Part shown: positions 25,283-37,333 of the stretch, in pieces
How the letters are laid out: each line of letters starts with the position of its first letter
How positions within the stretch are numbered: position 1 is the first letter of the stretch
Assembly: GCA_027943335.1 (NCBI GenBank)
Contig: BSBK01006348.1
Coordinates: 743,001 to 807,000, forward strand
Direction of reading: 5' to 3'
DNA: 64,000 nucleotides
From: Chamaecyparis obtusa
Taxonomy: Eukaryota > Streptophyta > Pinopsida > Cupressales > Cupressaceae
Notes under the pieces: generated by a model
What the model was told of the DNA's origin: nothing
The model's input: only the letters and a program-made list of their open reading frames with translations
The model's database searches: none
Made by a program: the position numbers and the translations under genes

Positions 25283-26220
25283 GGTCCTTGCAGGATGCAT
25301 CCTTCCTCATGTTTGACCTAAATCAAAACATCTCTCAATCATTTGATATCTTTTGGTAAAGGGTGTCTTTTGGATATTCATCTTGATTTTGAATTGTTTT
25401 TTTGGTTCTTGATTATAATTTCTAGACTTCTTGGTGGTTTTGATCCTCAAAGTTGCCATGATCCTTTATATCATGGTACACTATGAATGGATGCACTTGG
25501 AACATGGACTTGATCTCTTTTTCTTCTAGTGAGTCAATCAAATGTGACCCTTCCATACTCAACATGTGATCCTTTCATGGTTGCATGGTGCACTTATAAA
25601 TTTTTTTTTATCTATGAGTTATATGATATCGTTTCCAACTTGAATCTCTTGGGATTCATGTGTGATGTTGGGGAAATCCTTGCATGCATGTTGTGTCAGA
25701 CTCATACAACATTGGTGACAAGGGGTTGAGTTCCTAGTAACCTCATTCAGTCTCTGGTATTGCTAGCTTAAACGAAGTGCTCAAACTACTTGGAGGTATT
25801 CTATTTTAGGATGCCCCACACTCAAGATTCAAAAGGAATCCCCCCCCCCCATCAAAATAAAAATCCCAAGAACAAGAATTAAATAAGGATCCTAGAAAAA
25901 AAATCAACCCCAATCCTCAACAAAATAAATCAATAAAATCCCCCCGATCTCCATTCATCCCAAACTAGAATCCATTGATCCCCCACAAATTCCTATTCCC
26001 TAAAAACCCTATTTCCCAATCCCTTGATCCTCATGGATAAGATTTTGCAAATATTTCTCCCCTTCCTCTAATCTACATCTCATGGAAAGGGTCTAGTTGG
26101 GAAGTGATATGTTCCATTTGCATCCCACTCATACCCATCACTGCATCTTTACATCACTCATCGTATACACTTTATGCATCTAGATTTCATCTGTTAGTTT
26201 GCATTCTAATATCATAATCA
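25283..26220. other. Unassigned sequence, no gene seen
   Basis: Low-complexity, pyrimidine-rich plus strand with a run of ten C near 25841. No coding motif, repeat pair or LTR edge is recognised. Confidence 0.3.
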
Positions 26221-26239
26221 TTTTTATATTACATTTTTA

Positions 26240-26420
26240 CTAATCTATTTAGATTGAATTTAATTGCATTTTCACTAATCCATTTAGATTGCATTTTCAA
26301 AAATCCATTTAGATTCTATATAGATTGCATTTTCACTAATCTATTTAGATTACATTTAATTATATTTTCACTAATCCATTTAGATTCCATTTTCACTAAT
26401 CCATCTTAGCGTGCACTTAA
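26240..26420. repeat. Degenerate short tandem repeat
   Basis: The phrase CATTTTCACTAATCCATTTA or a close variant recurs at spacings of about 25 and 35 bases (AATC(C/T)ATTTAGATT near 26242, 26277, 26302, 26337, 26371 and 26396). Weaker GCATTT-rich copies continue to about 26600. Confidence 0.55.
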
Positions 26421-27400
26421 TGGCATTTTGTTAACTTCATTTAAGTTGCATTTATCATTTTCATGTGTAATCCATCTAGATTGCAACCATCTTAGATTTT
26501 ATTTAATTCATTCATTCAGGTGCATTTGTTAAATCCACTTATCTTGCATTTGCTAAATTCATTTTTAGGTTGCATTCATTACATTAGTGTATTCATTAAA
26601 CCTTTTAGCTTGCATCTTTAGTTTGCATATTTAATAAGTCTTAGATATTATTATTATTTTTCTATTCATTTGGTAGATTTTAGTATGCATTAATCATCTA
26701 GTTCATTAAGTTCATTTATTAAGTGGCTTCCTTTTAGGTCCATTCACCTTTATGCATTCATTTAATATCATTTGGTGTGTAAATTATGCATTCATTTTTA
26801 GTGATCATTTTAATTACATATTACATTATTTTTCATTATTAAGTAGAGCACGTAATTAATCATTTAGTTTACATGTTAAACCACCCATTATGCATCTACA
26901 TCATGCACCAAATACATGCATCATCTAGTTGCATCATATAAATCATATAGATCTATCACATCACATCATATTGTTGTATCACATAGATCCATCGCATGAA
27001 TAAACATTAGTTAAATATAAATCACATATACATTGTATAAAATCCATCACCTAAACACATGTCTATCTATAAGATAATGATCACAACACACACAATCACA
27101 TAATATCCATCATATCCTACATAAAAAACACATCAGTAACAACATCATGCATCATATAATAAACCCATCCTACATCACACACATGCTAGTCCATCATATC
27201 CATACATATACATATGCATCCATAATTAAAAAAATAAATAAGGCACATGACACATGACTCCTACCACAAGTTAGCATCATATATATAATCTCGCAATAAA
27301 AGAATGTCCCACAAAAAACTATCCATGAAAGAATAAAGAATATCAGTGTCCAAAAGTCCATTTCAAAATAATAAATGTACATATGGTACAATGTGGTTCA
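26421..27400. other. AT-rich low-complexity region, no gene seen
   Basis: Dominated by CATCA-, CATTTA- and TATA-rich words. It ends at the left boundary of the Copia LTR. No feature beyond simple-sequence bias. Confidence 0.35.
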
Positions 27401-28596
27401 TGTTAGCATGAATGTTGAATATGTCCTATGGGGGATTATTCTAGCATTTCTAGAGTAGACACATGTTGCATTCATGACTATGTTTTTCATTTATGTCAAC
27501 ATACTAATTATACTAAAGATTAGTAGAGTAGCAGACAAAGTTTGGATTAGTGCACATAGTGTATTGTAGATAAGGTTATGCGGTGTTGAGGACATGTTTC
27601 TTATGGTGTCCTGATATCATGGTTAAGAGCGCATACATAACTTCAAGTATTTGCATCAGTTATGAGTAATCTAGTGGAAATTATATTATGACAGTGTTCC
27701 TGAGAAGCGGTTTGTGATAATCGAATTATATCTCCTAACAGGGATAGAATCTGGTCAAGAGAAGTTATATAGAGGTTGAAGACATTGTTGAGACAACCTA
27801 GATGAGTCAGCATAGTCAGAGGTTGCACGTGTGAATATTTATTAAGCTTGTGAGCTGACAATTTTATGTAATTATGGAAATATTATGTAATGTGTAATGT
27901 TTAATATTTTGTAATTGGTTAAGGTTAATTGGCCAACTCAATTATGAAATATTGCACATAGTATATAGGAATGATTGTTTTCCTTGATTGATGAGTGATA
28001 TGAAATGAAATGGTGAAATAATGTGAATTAGTGATCTAAGGGATTGTTTTGTGATGTGAATTGAGAAGATCTGGTATTGAGGTCTGGTGAAGCATTTGGT
28101 ATAGTTTTGGCATAGTTAGAGAGGAGAAGAAAAGTTGCTGAGATCAATTATACTTGGTATTATTATGTTTGGATAATACAAAGATTAGTTGGATAGTATG
28201 TTTGGTGATCTTTCCCTTGAAGTTGTTTGGACAATGGGTTCTTATGTCTTCCTTAACTCCTAATAGGGTTAGAATCTCCTCATAGGGATTCAAAGTCTCC
28301 TAACAAGGATTGATATGTACTGAATGCATTTCATAAGATTCCTAATAGAGTCCATCCTCTCACAAGGAATTTTCATATTAGTACATCTTTTGTGGGTACC
28401 ATCCCCACTGGGGTTTACTCTTTGATCAAGAGGTTCCTAGTTAAAAAATATGATGTCATTGTGTATGATTATTTTTCTATGGTTGTTTATGTTGATTACA
28501 TATTTTAGATATAATAACGTTAATAAAAGTTTCTTTTATTAGATAACTGATTCACCCCCCCCTCTCAATTATCTTGGTGGACTTTACTTATTAACA
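27401..28596 (+). repeat. 5' LTR of Copia element RT5
   Basis: It begins TGTTAGCATG and ends CTTATTAACA, directly followed by the primer-binding site and a Copia gag start. The 3' part (about 28390-28560) is similar to the RT3 LTR: GTGGGTACCATCCCC, then a GATTCACCCC/CTCTCA block just before the end. That groups the two families. Confidence 0.65.
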
Positions 28597-28598
28597 AT

Positions 28599-28610
28599 TG
28601 GTATCAGAGT
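28599..28610 (+). other. Primer-binding site of RT5
   Basis: TGGTATCAGAGT, two bases after the LTR end, matches the initiator-Met tRNA site in 11 of 12 bases. Confidence 0.8.
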
Positions 28611-28652
28611 GACAAGTCCTTGAAGGAAAATTTCAATAGCTTAAGGAGATCC

Positions 28653-28907
28653 ATGGCGAGTCACTTCATAAAAGAAAGTCCTAAGTTTGATGGAGTTAAC
28701 TATGACATTTGGAAAGAGAAGATGAAGACACATTTTCTATGTTTAGGACTAGGATATTGGTTGATTACAAAGAATGAAAAATCTATCATTGAAGAAGAAA
28801 AGATTGAGGATTTCACTACGAAAGAAAGAGATCTATTCATGTGTAACATACTTGCTAGAGAAGCACTTATGTCAGCTCTCCCTAAGAATGAATATAGTCA
28901 GGTACAA
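28653..28907 (+). pseudogene. Copia gag N-terminus, truncated by insertion (RT5)
   Basis: The frame from ATG 28653 (MASHFIKESPKFDG) reads into NYDIWKEKMKTHFLCLGLGY and ends LPKNEYSQVQ. This is the typical N-terminus of Ty1/copia Gag (DUF4219/UBN2-type), which builds the particle. All 85 codons are open. The apparent stop (TGA 28908-28910) is made by the first bases of another LTR inserted at 28908, so the rest of gag and pol is absent here rather than mutated. An in-frame TTG at 28620 could extend the frame, but ATG is preferred. Confidence 0.75.
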
Positions 28908-29406
28908 TGATTAGGATTAAATTGGGAATATAATGAAATCTAATTTTATAGATTTTCCTATGTTTTAGTAAACTTCATTTTTGAGGGTCTTCGGAGCATT
29001 TATGCACTTGGATAGTACCTGGAGGTATTACCTCCAAAATTTAATTCTAGATTTATTGAATACCTTTCCAACGTCAAAGTAAACAGTTCACAATTCAAAG
29101 CTAGGACTAGAAAGTTATGCCTTCTCCAAGTGGACCTAATTTTTATATATATAGTTTTTTGATAAATTTTGATGGTTCGAATAGTTTATTTGTAATAAAA
29201 ATTATGATGGCTCTTCATTTCATTTCCAAGGGATTCTTGTGACCCTTGGGATCCATCAAATTTGTATAAACTCCAATATTTGAATAGAATGGATCAATTT
29301 TTTTGGCTTACAATCTTGTTGTTAATCTTCTCAGTTTTTATGTTGAATTTAACAATGCTACAGGTATTACACCAGGTATTGTAATCTAGTTTCATAAATC
29401 AGATCA
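28908..29406 (+). repeat. LTR of element RT6 inserted in RT5 gag
   Basis: It starts TGATTAGG and ends AGATCA (TGAT/ATCA termini), is 499 bp long, and is followed after one base by TGGTATCAAAG (29408-29418), an initiator-Met type primer-binding site. It begins exactly where Copia gag similarity stops. The last five bases before it, TACAA, would be the target duplication; the partner copy is not found. The rest of RT6 is missing or unrecognised beyond about 29540. Confidence 0.55.
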
Positions 29407-29407
29407 G

Positions 29408-29418
29408 TGGTATCAAAG
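29408..29418 (+). other. Primer-binding site of RT6
   Basis: TGGTATCAAAG matches the initiator-Met site with one mismatch, one base after the LTR end. Confidence 0.6.
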
Positions 29419-29552
29419 TGGGAATGATCCTTTATGCCAATTTACACAAGGTCTTCCTACCAAATATTAGGATTGGATACACATGATTTGTCAAAATAAA
29501 CCCATCTCCTCTTCTCTGGATGTGTTGCAGGTCTATCCTCTTCCCTACTCCT

Positions 29553-30997
29553 CTAGTCTACTCGTGGCCTCCTCACTAGCCGCTCCTCTAGCTCATCAAT
29601 ATCCATAGCCAATACCATACCTTGGGACCTATACCTAGATGTTTGGATTCTATAAGGGGCATCACCCCTATACCCTCTAGTGTTGTCTCCTCCTCCTCTC
29701 CTCCCTCTACCACCCCCATCTCCACCCTCATCCTCTCCATCTCCTTGGCCTCCAGGTCTCAAATTTGTGGGAGCTATAAATCTAGGATACAAGTGCTCTC
29801 ATATCCATCTCCTATAGTTTGAGGTTCTCCCTACATCTGTGATCCTAGGGAGTAGATCTGGCACTACCCTCTAGAGCTACTATGTGTCATGGAGGCATAT
29901 GTCATACCTAAGCATAGGACCCCATCTGAAGTGCTCCTCATCCCTGTACCTGGAATAGTCTATCATTTATGTACTGATGCCATGTACTCTACCAAACTAG
30001 CACCACACTTTGCTAATGAAAAATCTCTCTACTATACCAAAGTGTCATCCTAATAGTGGCCGACTGAATAACATATAGGACAACTCATCTTTGGCCTCTG
30101 CTCACTACTCACAGTCAATTTATGACTACTAGAAAATAGAATGAAGATCATATAAATGTCACCACTAGTATGGGGTGTCCCCCATATGGGTCTTTTGAAT
30201 GAAACTTGAATATCTATAAATATAGGGTTGACCCTTCTATCTAGGTTTTACCCTAGGGAAAATCATGACAATGTGCTCCCACACCCATACCTATGCTAAG
30301 ATAGGCTCCATAGACCAACTCTTCCCCTCCTTGTAGAATATATCATGAAGCTCATGATACATGTCTACCAAGAGAGAGGGTCCTCATGCTATCTATCTTG
30401 GCCATGCTAATAGATCCATAACCAACCTACCCCAACCACACTGAAATCATCTCTGACTCTTGTTAGCACCTAGGACGTGCCTAATCAGTGAATAAAGTAT
30501 GAAATATACAGGGTAATTGCCATTGTAGCTATCCATCATCTACTCCCAGAGGATGGTGTGGTCCAGAATGGTGAAATCTCCAAAAATAGTCTGCATGGCA
30601 GCAATCCCATCTGCAGGTGACTGATCAAAATAAATCTGCAAGATCAAATTTTAGTATCAATATCAACATCAGTGACATTGAACATAACGTATGTCTTAAT
30701 CAAGAGTCTTCAATTATCAAGGATACTTACTAATTCTCTGTGGAAGGGAATGTGAAGAATGTGATAAACATCCTCCAGTGTCATCATGACCTCTCTAGTG
30801 GGCAGGTGGAAGGTATTATGCTCTGAATGAAATCTCTCAGTGAGTGTGGTCAACAACCCATGGTTTTCCCAAATATGGGGCATGTGTAGAAGCTCACTAA
30901 GGCCCATGGTATCAAGAATGCCTCTCTCATAGACAGACAAATAAGGAGCTAAGTGAAGGCTTACTGGGTGAGGCACCCTGATGGCTAAATCTAAGAA
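29553..30997 (-). pseudogene. Plant-mobile-domain (PMD/MAIN-like) gene remnant
   Basis: The minus strand shows exon-like sequence ending about 30731 (QFLDLAIR, LSELLHMPHIWENHGLL, FHSEHNTFHLPTREVMMTL, ILHIPFHREL). An intron (30636-30730) follows, then IYFDQSPADGIAAMQTIFGD, SYNGNYPVYFILYSLIRHVL and YKEGKSWSMEPILA in one frame broken by TAG and TGA stops. A Gly/Arg-rich tail lies at 29553-29792. The TFHLPTREVMMTLEDV pattern is the hallmark of the plant mobile domain, found in retroelement and MULE passengers and in MAIN-like plant proteins. A likely 3' splice site (GTGATGCAG) at about 30998 suggests a further upstream exon. It is non-functional. Whether it came from a host gene or travelled in a transposon cannot be told here. 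Confidence 0.55.
30636..30730 (-). other. Inferred intron in the PMD gene
   Basis: The minus strand runs GTAAGTATCC at 30730 to TTGATCTTGCAG at 30636: 95 bases, canonical GT-AG, phase 0. Removing it joins the two PMD exons in the same frame, and reading through it gives an immediate stop. Confidence 0.6.
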
Positions 30998-31010
30998 CTG
31001 TCACTGCATC

Positions 31011-31600
31011 ACAAACACAAGCAAAAATACATTAGAATACATCATAGATATGTCTGAAAGTGACTAAAAGCATCAACAAGGCATTCACAATAGATCAAAG
31101 TACTCCTAGTCAAGTTTCTAAGTAGTTAAAAACTCAAAATATCGCAAACAACATTCAACAGTTAACTTTTGTTTCATACAAAACTTCATAACATACTAGT
31201 GTAACACTTTAGCATGGTATGATAATTCACATCAAATTGTATGACCAATGGTTGGCCCTCGTATGATACATCTTATAAAGAGCATGAGACACTTCAAGGT
31301 TTTTCGAAGTATTGTACAATATTTCTTAATAAAGCCATGAGACACTTCAAAATTTCATATGAAAATAATCAAAGAATATTGCAAAAATTGACATAAATGA
31401 AGTAAAATTAAAAAATTTGGGGTACTTACTGCCTGGGGATATCCTCAAGGTTGGTTATGCAATTGGTTGAGCTCTAATTGGTGCTGGTCAATAGGTACTT
31501 GCCTATCTTTCATTAGGAATTCTATCTTGCAAGGGTTTCCTATTGAGGTTCATTTGAGAGCCACTATGCATGTTATTTACATTCTTGCACGTCATAGATA
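31011..31600. other. Spacer between PMD remnant and Copia RT7
   Basis: AT-rich and without clear motif. The right part, about 31430-31600, probably holds the unrecognisable tail of the RT7 RNase H region. Confidence 0.35.
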
Positions 31601-31689
31601 GGAAGCTATAAGCTGCTTCTTGAGATATCTTATTTCATGGATTCTCTCAAGTATAGTGGTTTATATACGTGTGTCACATTTTGATCACA

Positions 31690-34600
31690 CAAATACTACT
31701 TCTTTCTTGACCAAGCAACTAATTGGGAGCCAAGAAAATAAGCTACACCATTGGTACTTCTTTATTTATCCAATTATCCTACCCATTTTGCATATATATA
31801 AGCTATCGACATGAAATTTGATCCTTTTGGATTTGATAAACCAAACTCTTATGTTCCTTTCAGATATCTAAAAATTCTCTTTACATTCATAACATGTAAT
31901 TCTTTTGGTTCTTTCTAAAATCTAGCTGCCAAACATACTATATACATGATATTTGGTCTAGTAGCAATTAGGTAGACCAATCCATAAATCATTGATCCAT
32001 TCTTACTTATATATACTTTTAGTGATGTATCCTCCTTAGTCAACTTACAACTGGTAACAATTGGAGTACATACTGGTTTGGAATTCTCCAACCCAAACTT
32101 CTTCAATAATTCCTTGACATACTTGGACTGGGAGATAAAAATACCTTTATTGTTCTGATTTACTTACAATCCAAGAAAGAAATTCAACTAGCCAATCATA
32201 GACATCTCAAACTCCTTTTGCATCTCCTCTGTAAATCTCTTTCACAAATCATCCTTACCTCCAAAAATAATATCATCAACATACAAAACAATAATCAGGA
32301 TCTAATCTAAATATATCTTGTAATACAAGTTATTGTTTGTAGAACCTTTCTGAAACTTTTTCCAATCAAATATTTATCTAATATGCCATACTAGGCTCTT
32401 GATGACTGCTTCAAACCATAAAATTCCTTCTTCAATCTGCATACTACTTCTGGTTCTTTTTCTAATCTAAATCCTTCCAGTTGTTCAATATACACTTCTT
32501 CCTTTAGTTATCCATTCAAGAATTATGACTTGAAATCCATTTGATAAAAGTTGAAATCTTTACATGCTACAAAAATCATAAATATTTGGATTTCCTCCAA
32601 CCAAGCAATAGGGGCATAAGTCTCATCAAATTCAATTACTTCAATCCAAGTGTAACCCTTGCATACAAACTTTGACTTGTTTCTTAACCTTACCATTGTC
32701 ACCTAGCTTGTTTTGGTAAGCCCATTTAGTTCCAATCACATTCTTATCTGTTGATCTGGGCACAAGTTTCTAGGTCTAATTCTTCTCAATTTGATCAATT
32801 TTTTCCTTCATTTCTTTATCCTAATTCTAATCATTACATGTATCTTCTACAAATTTAGGATTAATCTCTAAAAGCAAACATAAAAAAAAGTACGATCTTG
32901 TGTTTCTCTACTTCTAGTAACAACTCCTCTATTCTTATCATCAATAATATAATTCTTAGAATACCTTTTATGTGCATACCTTAGTTTCTTAGTTGTAGAT
33001 GCTAGTGTTAGTTGAGTCTCTTCCTCTTCTTTCTTATCCTCTTTTCCTCCCTTCTCCGTATTAAATTCATAATTAATATGTCTCTCAGTAGTCTTCTAAA
33101 AATCCTCTTCAACCTTCACATTCACACTTTCCAAAATCTTATTTAGTCTTTTTTTGTAACACTGGTAGGCTTCTATTTGTAGAATATCCTATAAATATGC
33201 CTTCATCAGCTCTACTATCAAATTTTCTAAGATTATCTTCATCTTTTCAAATGTAGCATTTTATTCCAAATATTTTGAAATAATTATTTATAGGTTCTCT
33301 TCCATGCCATATCTCATATGATGTCTTTCCAAATTTTCTTTGGTACAAAACTCTATTTAGTGTAGTATGTACTACTTCTCTCCAATAAGTTTCTAGTAAA
33401 CTTTCTTCCTTCAACATAGTTTTTGTTGCTTCTTGAATTGCTTGGTTCATTTTTTCCTCTACACCATTCTTCTATGTTGTTTTAGCCATTAAACACTATC
33501 TCTTAATACCATATTTCTCACAAAAATTCCAAAAATATCAAAAGTAAATTCTCCTCCTTTGTTAGATCTAAAACATTTAATATTTCCACCACATTAATTT
33601 TCAACTATAGCCTTGAATATCTTACACTTCTCAAATGCCTCTAATTTTTCTCTAAGAAATGCAACCCATGTCAACCTTGAATAGTCATCAATGAAAAGTA
33701 TAAAATATCTCTCACCTTGAAAACTTCTTAATTTAGTAGGACCACAAAGGTCAGTGTGCACTAACTTGAGTAGATGCATAGATGAAGTCTTTTTCCTTGA
33801 ATTATTCTCTTCTATGTTTTCCTTCCTAAAATCCTTTACATATCACATTATCTAGTTTGATGAACTTAATCTTACTAAATTATCAAAATTGATGTAGCAC
33901 ATCCTCTGGTGCCAGAGACAAATTTCATTGGTTTGAGATAGTAAACAACATCTTTCTAAAGCTACTTTAAGCTAGTACATATTCCTTCATGTTCTTTTTC
34001 AACTGCAATCACATCTCTAGATCTCTTCGTAATTTCATATACTTCATTCTTGAAAATAACATCATATCCATTATCACGCATCTGTCTAACACTCAAGAGA
34101 TTGTGATGTAAACCCTTCAAATAGTAGACATTTTCACTATTATATTCTTTCCATCAAAAGTAATAGATCATCTACAAATAATATACACAACCTTATCATC
34201 ACCAAATCTAATAGGATCACCATTATATTTTTCAAGTGATAAAAACTTATTTTTATCTTCAGTCATGTGATGAGAATAACCATTATCAATCATCCATTCA
34301 TTTTTTTTTCTTCTAACATACAAAGAAGTTTCAACATTATCATCAACTTCATCATGAATGTTAGAGATATCAATTTCTGATTTTTTGTCTTCTTCAGCAT
34401 AAAATAAATAATCTTCTACTTTTGAATCATCATCTAAAATACTACCATATTGATTCACATAGTAAGCCTTCTTATTGAACTTATTAAACTTCTATCTAGG
34501 ACCCTTCTTTGGACATCTAGTAGCTAAATGACCAATCTTACCACATCTAAAACATTTTATGGGTAACATACCTTTATATTTGGTGGTACCTTTCTTCAAT

Positions 34601-35260
34601 CTCCTTGCAAAGTTTTCTTCAAATTCTTCTTCTTCATCACTGTCATGATCTTCTTCTGATTTAGTTGCATTGAATGCCATCTCAGATCTTCTCTTCTCTC
34701 TTCCAAACTTCATCAAATCAAATGTGGTCAAAGTTCCAAATAACTAATATTTAGTAATATTCTTCATATCATACACCTCCTCTTTAGCTAAGATCTTATC
34801 ACTATAGCTATCCGATAAAATCATTAATATATTTTCCATGAAATCCTCATCTATAATAGAACCTTCGTGGTTCTTGACTTCATTAACTGTATTCTCAATT
34901 CTCCAAAAGAAGCTCCTAATCTCTTCACCTTCTTCCATTCTTAGATTCTCATAATGACATTTTGTTGTTAGCTTCTTAGATAACTTAACCCTATCATTTC
35001 CTTCATAAATCTCTTTTAATTTTTCCCAAACTTCATAAGAAGTATTACAAGAAATAACCTTAGCTAATTCATTCTTTGATAAAGCACTAGTGATAGAATA
35101 CCTTGCTTTTTCATTCTCCTCATATGTTGTGATTTCATCTAGAGTCTTAAGTCTATTCTAAGGGAATACATAGTTTGTCTCTACATGCTTCCAAGTATTG
35201 TAACCGACCAAAATCAAATATCAAGTTACATATGATCCTTCCATGTACTGTATTATGATC
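31690..35260 (-). pseudogene. Copia gag-pol polyprotein remnant (RT7)
   Basis: On the minus strand, in Copia order: gag (RSFFWRIENTVNEV at about 34900); zinc knuckle CFRCGKIGHLATRC (about 34510-34550); protease WMIDNGYSHHMTED (about 34245-34290); gag-pre-integrase NLLSVRQMRDNGYDVIF; integrase VHTDLCGPTKL, FIDDYSRLTW, RSNKGGEF (33546-33569) and SYEIWHGREPINNYFKIFG; reverse transcriptase LYVDDIIFGG (YVDD at 32272-32283); RNase H STNGVAYFLGSQLVAW (about 31710-31760). Integrase before reverse transcriptase marks Ty1/copia. It is broken by many stops and at least two frameshifts. The second integrase catalytic Asp is now Asn (GAC to AAC), and the protease DSGC reads DNGY. The 3' end and 3' LTR are missing. 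Confidence 0.85.
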
Positions 35261-35341
35261 TATTGAACATAGGAATACATAGTTTTTTGTTCCATCAAAT
35301 TTGCCTCAAGAAGTTAAGATCTATATCAAGGAACCAAGATA

Positions 35342-35350
35342 TGATACCAA
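35342..35350 (-). other. Primer-binding site of RT7
   Basis: The minus strand reads TTGGTATCA just inside the LTR end, then TATC instead of GAGC: an initiator-Met site with decay in its 3' half. Confidence 0.7.
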
Positions 35351-35354
35351 TTAT

Positions 35355-36138
35355 TGAATGTGCCAAATAATTGAGAGGGATTGAATCAATTATTTCCACA
35401 TGCTTTGTAAAAAAAATGACTTTTTTGGTAAACCTATAAATAACAACAATATAAATTTATGATCTATCGGTTAACCACATCAAATATTCATAATAGATGT
35501 AAACATGAAAGCAAAAAAATACCAACACAAAGAACACAATGATTTATGTGGAAACTCGAACTATGAAAAACCACAGAAAAAATAATTCTCATAAAATGAA
35601 ACACTAGTTAAGGTGATATTGGTTAATGTAATTTTTGCAAAGGCTCACTACTGGTTGTGCTCACTGTAGGTTGGATCACTATTGGATGGCTCATTTATAG
35701 GTAGGATAACTATGCTTAGAAATGAATATGAATATCTACCAATAAAAATAGGATCACTACCAGATAAATAGGCTCACAACCAAATTATATGAAAAGAGAT
35801 TAAATCCGCCACTGAGATCACTATCACCAACACTCTACAATATAGAAATGATACATCAGTCTACTAATGATTACATCCACACATACAATAATAATCCTAT
35901 AGAATTATTCACAATCACTTCACATATAAGCAACACAAATTCCACATGAACAATTGAAATCATCACTCTACTTATACTGCTTGATGCCACCAACCATGTC
36001 AGACAAAACAATTTGAAAAAGGTCTCACCAAAACATCCTCGTGGTGTTAAGGAATGAAATGTAGACCACCTTAATCAATAGAACACATCTCAAGTATGTC
36101 AACATGCTACACCATCTCCAAAGATTTTGATACCAACA
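35355..36138 (-). repeat. 5' LTR of Copia RT7
   Basis: The minus strand begins TGTTGGTATC at 36138 and ends GGCACATTCA at 35355 (784 bp). A TATA-like CTATAAATGAG lies near 35700. The end carries the same CCTCTCAATTATT block as other Copia LTRs in the window. Confidence 0.65.
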
Positions 36139-36551
36139 AATAAGATGAACATATTATAGAGTAACTACTGGGACCAAAACATAAATAACATGCTTCAAAT
36201 TGGACCGACCCTATATAATTGCTCCACCATATGTTGCACACAAAATAGGACCACCACTAAAAATGAAAATAATAGACATATAAAACACATCTTATAGTAA
36301 ACACCTCTACTGATATGCAGAGGATATCAATACACATCAATTGATACAACCAAAACATGAAAATACATAGGATATGTTGACATCAATGGAAAACATTAAT
36401 GGAAACCATAGAAATAGAATCAACTTCACATTCTTATAGTGTGATCGATCAAGGTCAAGTACATTGGTTAGGGGTAAGGTGAGGTGGGATGATATCATTA
36501 TGAGGTAAGCATACATCTCTTGGTACCAAGGGGAATCTAGCCTAATAATAT
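36139..36551. other. Spacer between RT7 and RT8
   Basis: AT-rich, no gene. The TGTTGACATCAATGG phrase near 36368 resembles Copia LTR starts, but no second copy was found. Confidence 0.3.
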
Positions 36552-37333
36552 TGTTCACGTATAAAATAGGTGCTAATGAATTTATTGATGTAAACTATGT
36601 GAGATGTGTTCATTAATTAATCATTTCCACATTGACATTGGAAATACAAGAGAAAGAGGGGCTTCTAGGAGTAACTCTCAATATAACCTAAGTTAGATTA
36701 GCAAGATCCAAGAAGATAAGGGGATGTTAATGCTAAACCCAAATTATACTAAGGAATTACACAAGCAAGTCCTCTTTCATGCAATGTAGGATATGATTAG
36801 GGATGTATAAATGCACTTGTAAAGTTGAACTAATTAATTTAGAAAGATAAGAAGTAGAGGTCTAGGTGGTAATTATAAGAAATCAACCCAATTAAGATGT
36901 GAAAAAATATCTAAACTAAGATTTAAAATAGGTAATGGGGTACTCACCTTGAAGTATGAAGAGGAATATGACTTTTTTCTCTAAAAAAACTATTGTTCTG
37001 GACCCGTAGCTAAATTTTTGACTACGAATCAGTGATCATGAGGGAAAACCCAAAAAATGCAAAACATCTCAGGCTACTAGGAATAGGTCGACCAAGTTAA
37101 TGTGTTCCTGAGGTACTTTACTAAAGTTGACCTAGATTTTTCTGGTAGATCTTTGTCTACATCTTCCAGATTTGTACCTGCAATTATGAGATCCCACTCC
37201 TACACATAGAAAGCTAGGTTTTGTGATTGGGGTAGATAAAGGTTTTCCTTGGTCAAGCCATAGATTAAGGAATCAACCTTGAATTGAAATGTAAATGTGT
37301 AAATGAAACAAGACAAATGTAAATATTCACCTT
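36552..37333 (-). repeat. LTR C of RT8, left segment
   Basis: It starts TGTTCACG and runs parallel to 48089-48897 (TGTTTAGG start). It is interrupted at 37334 by RT9. Confidence 0.6.
37329..37333. repeat. Target-site duplication of RT9 (ACCTT)
   Basis: ACCTT occurs directly before RT9 and directly after it (45335-45339). The empty copy in LTR D has ACCTT once at 48893-48897. Confidence 0.9.

Noticed and set aside
26240..26600. CRISPR-like array
   Set aside because: Spacing is irregular (25 and 35), the units are degenerate and AT-rich, and the context is a plant genome; it is a simple tandem repeat.
36368..36400. Possible Copia LTR start (TGTTGACATCAATGG)
   Set aside because: No end, primer site or second copy could be found.
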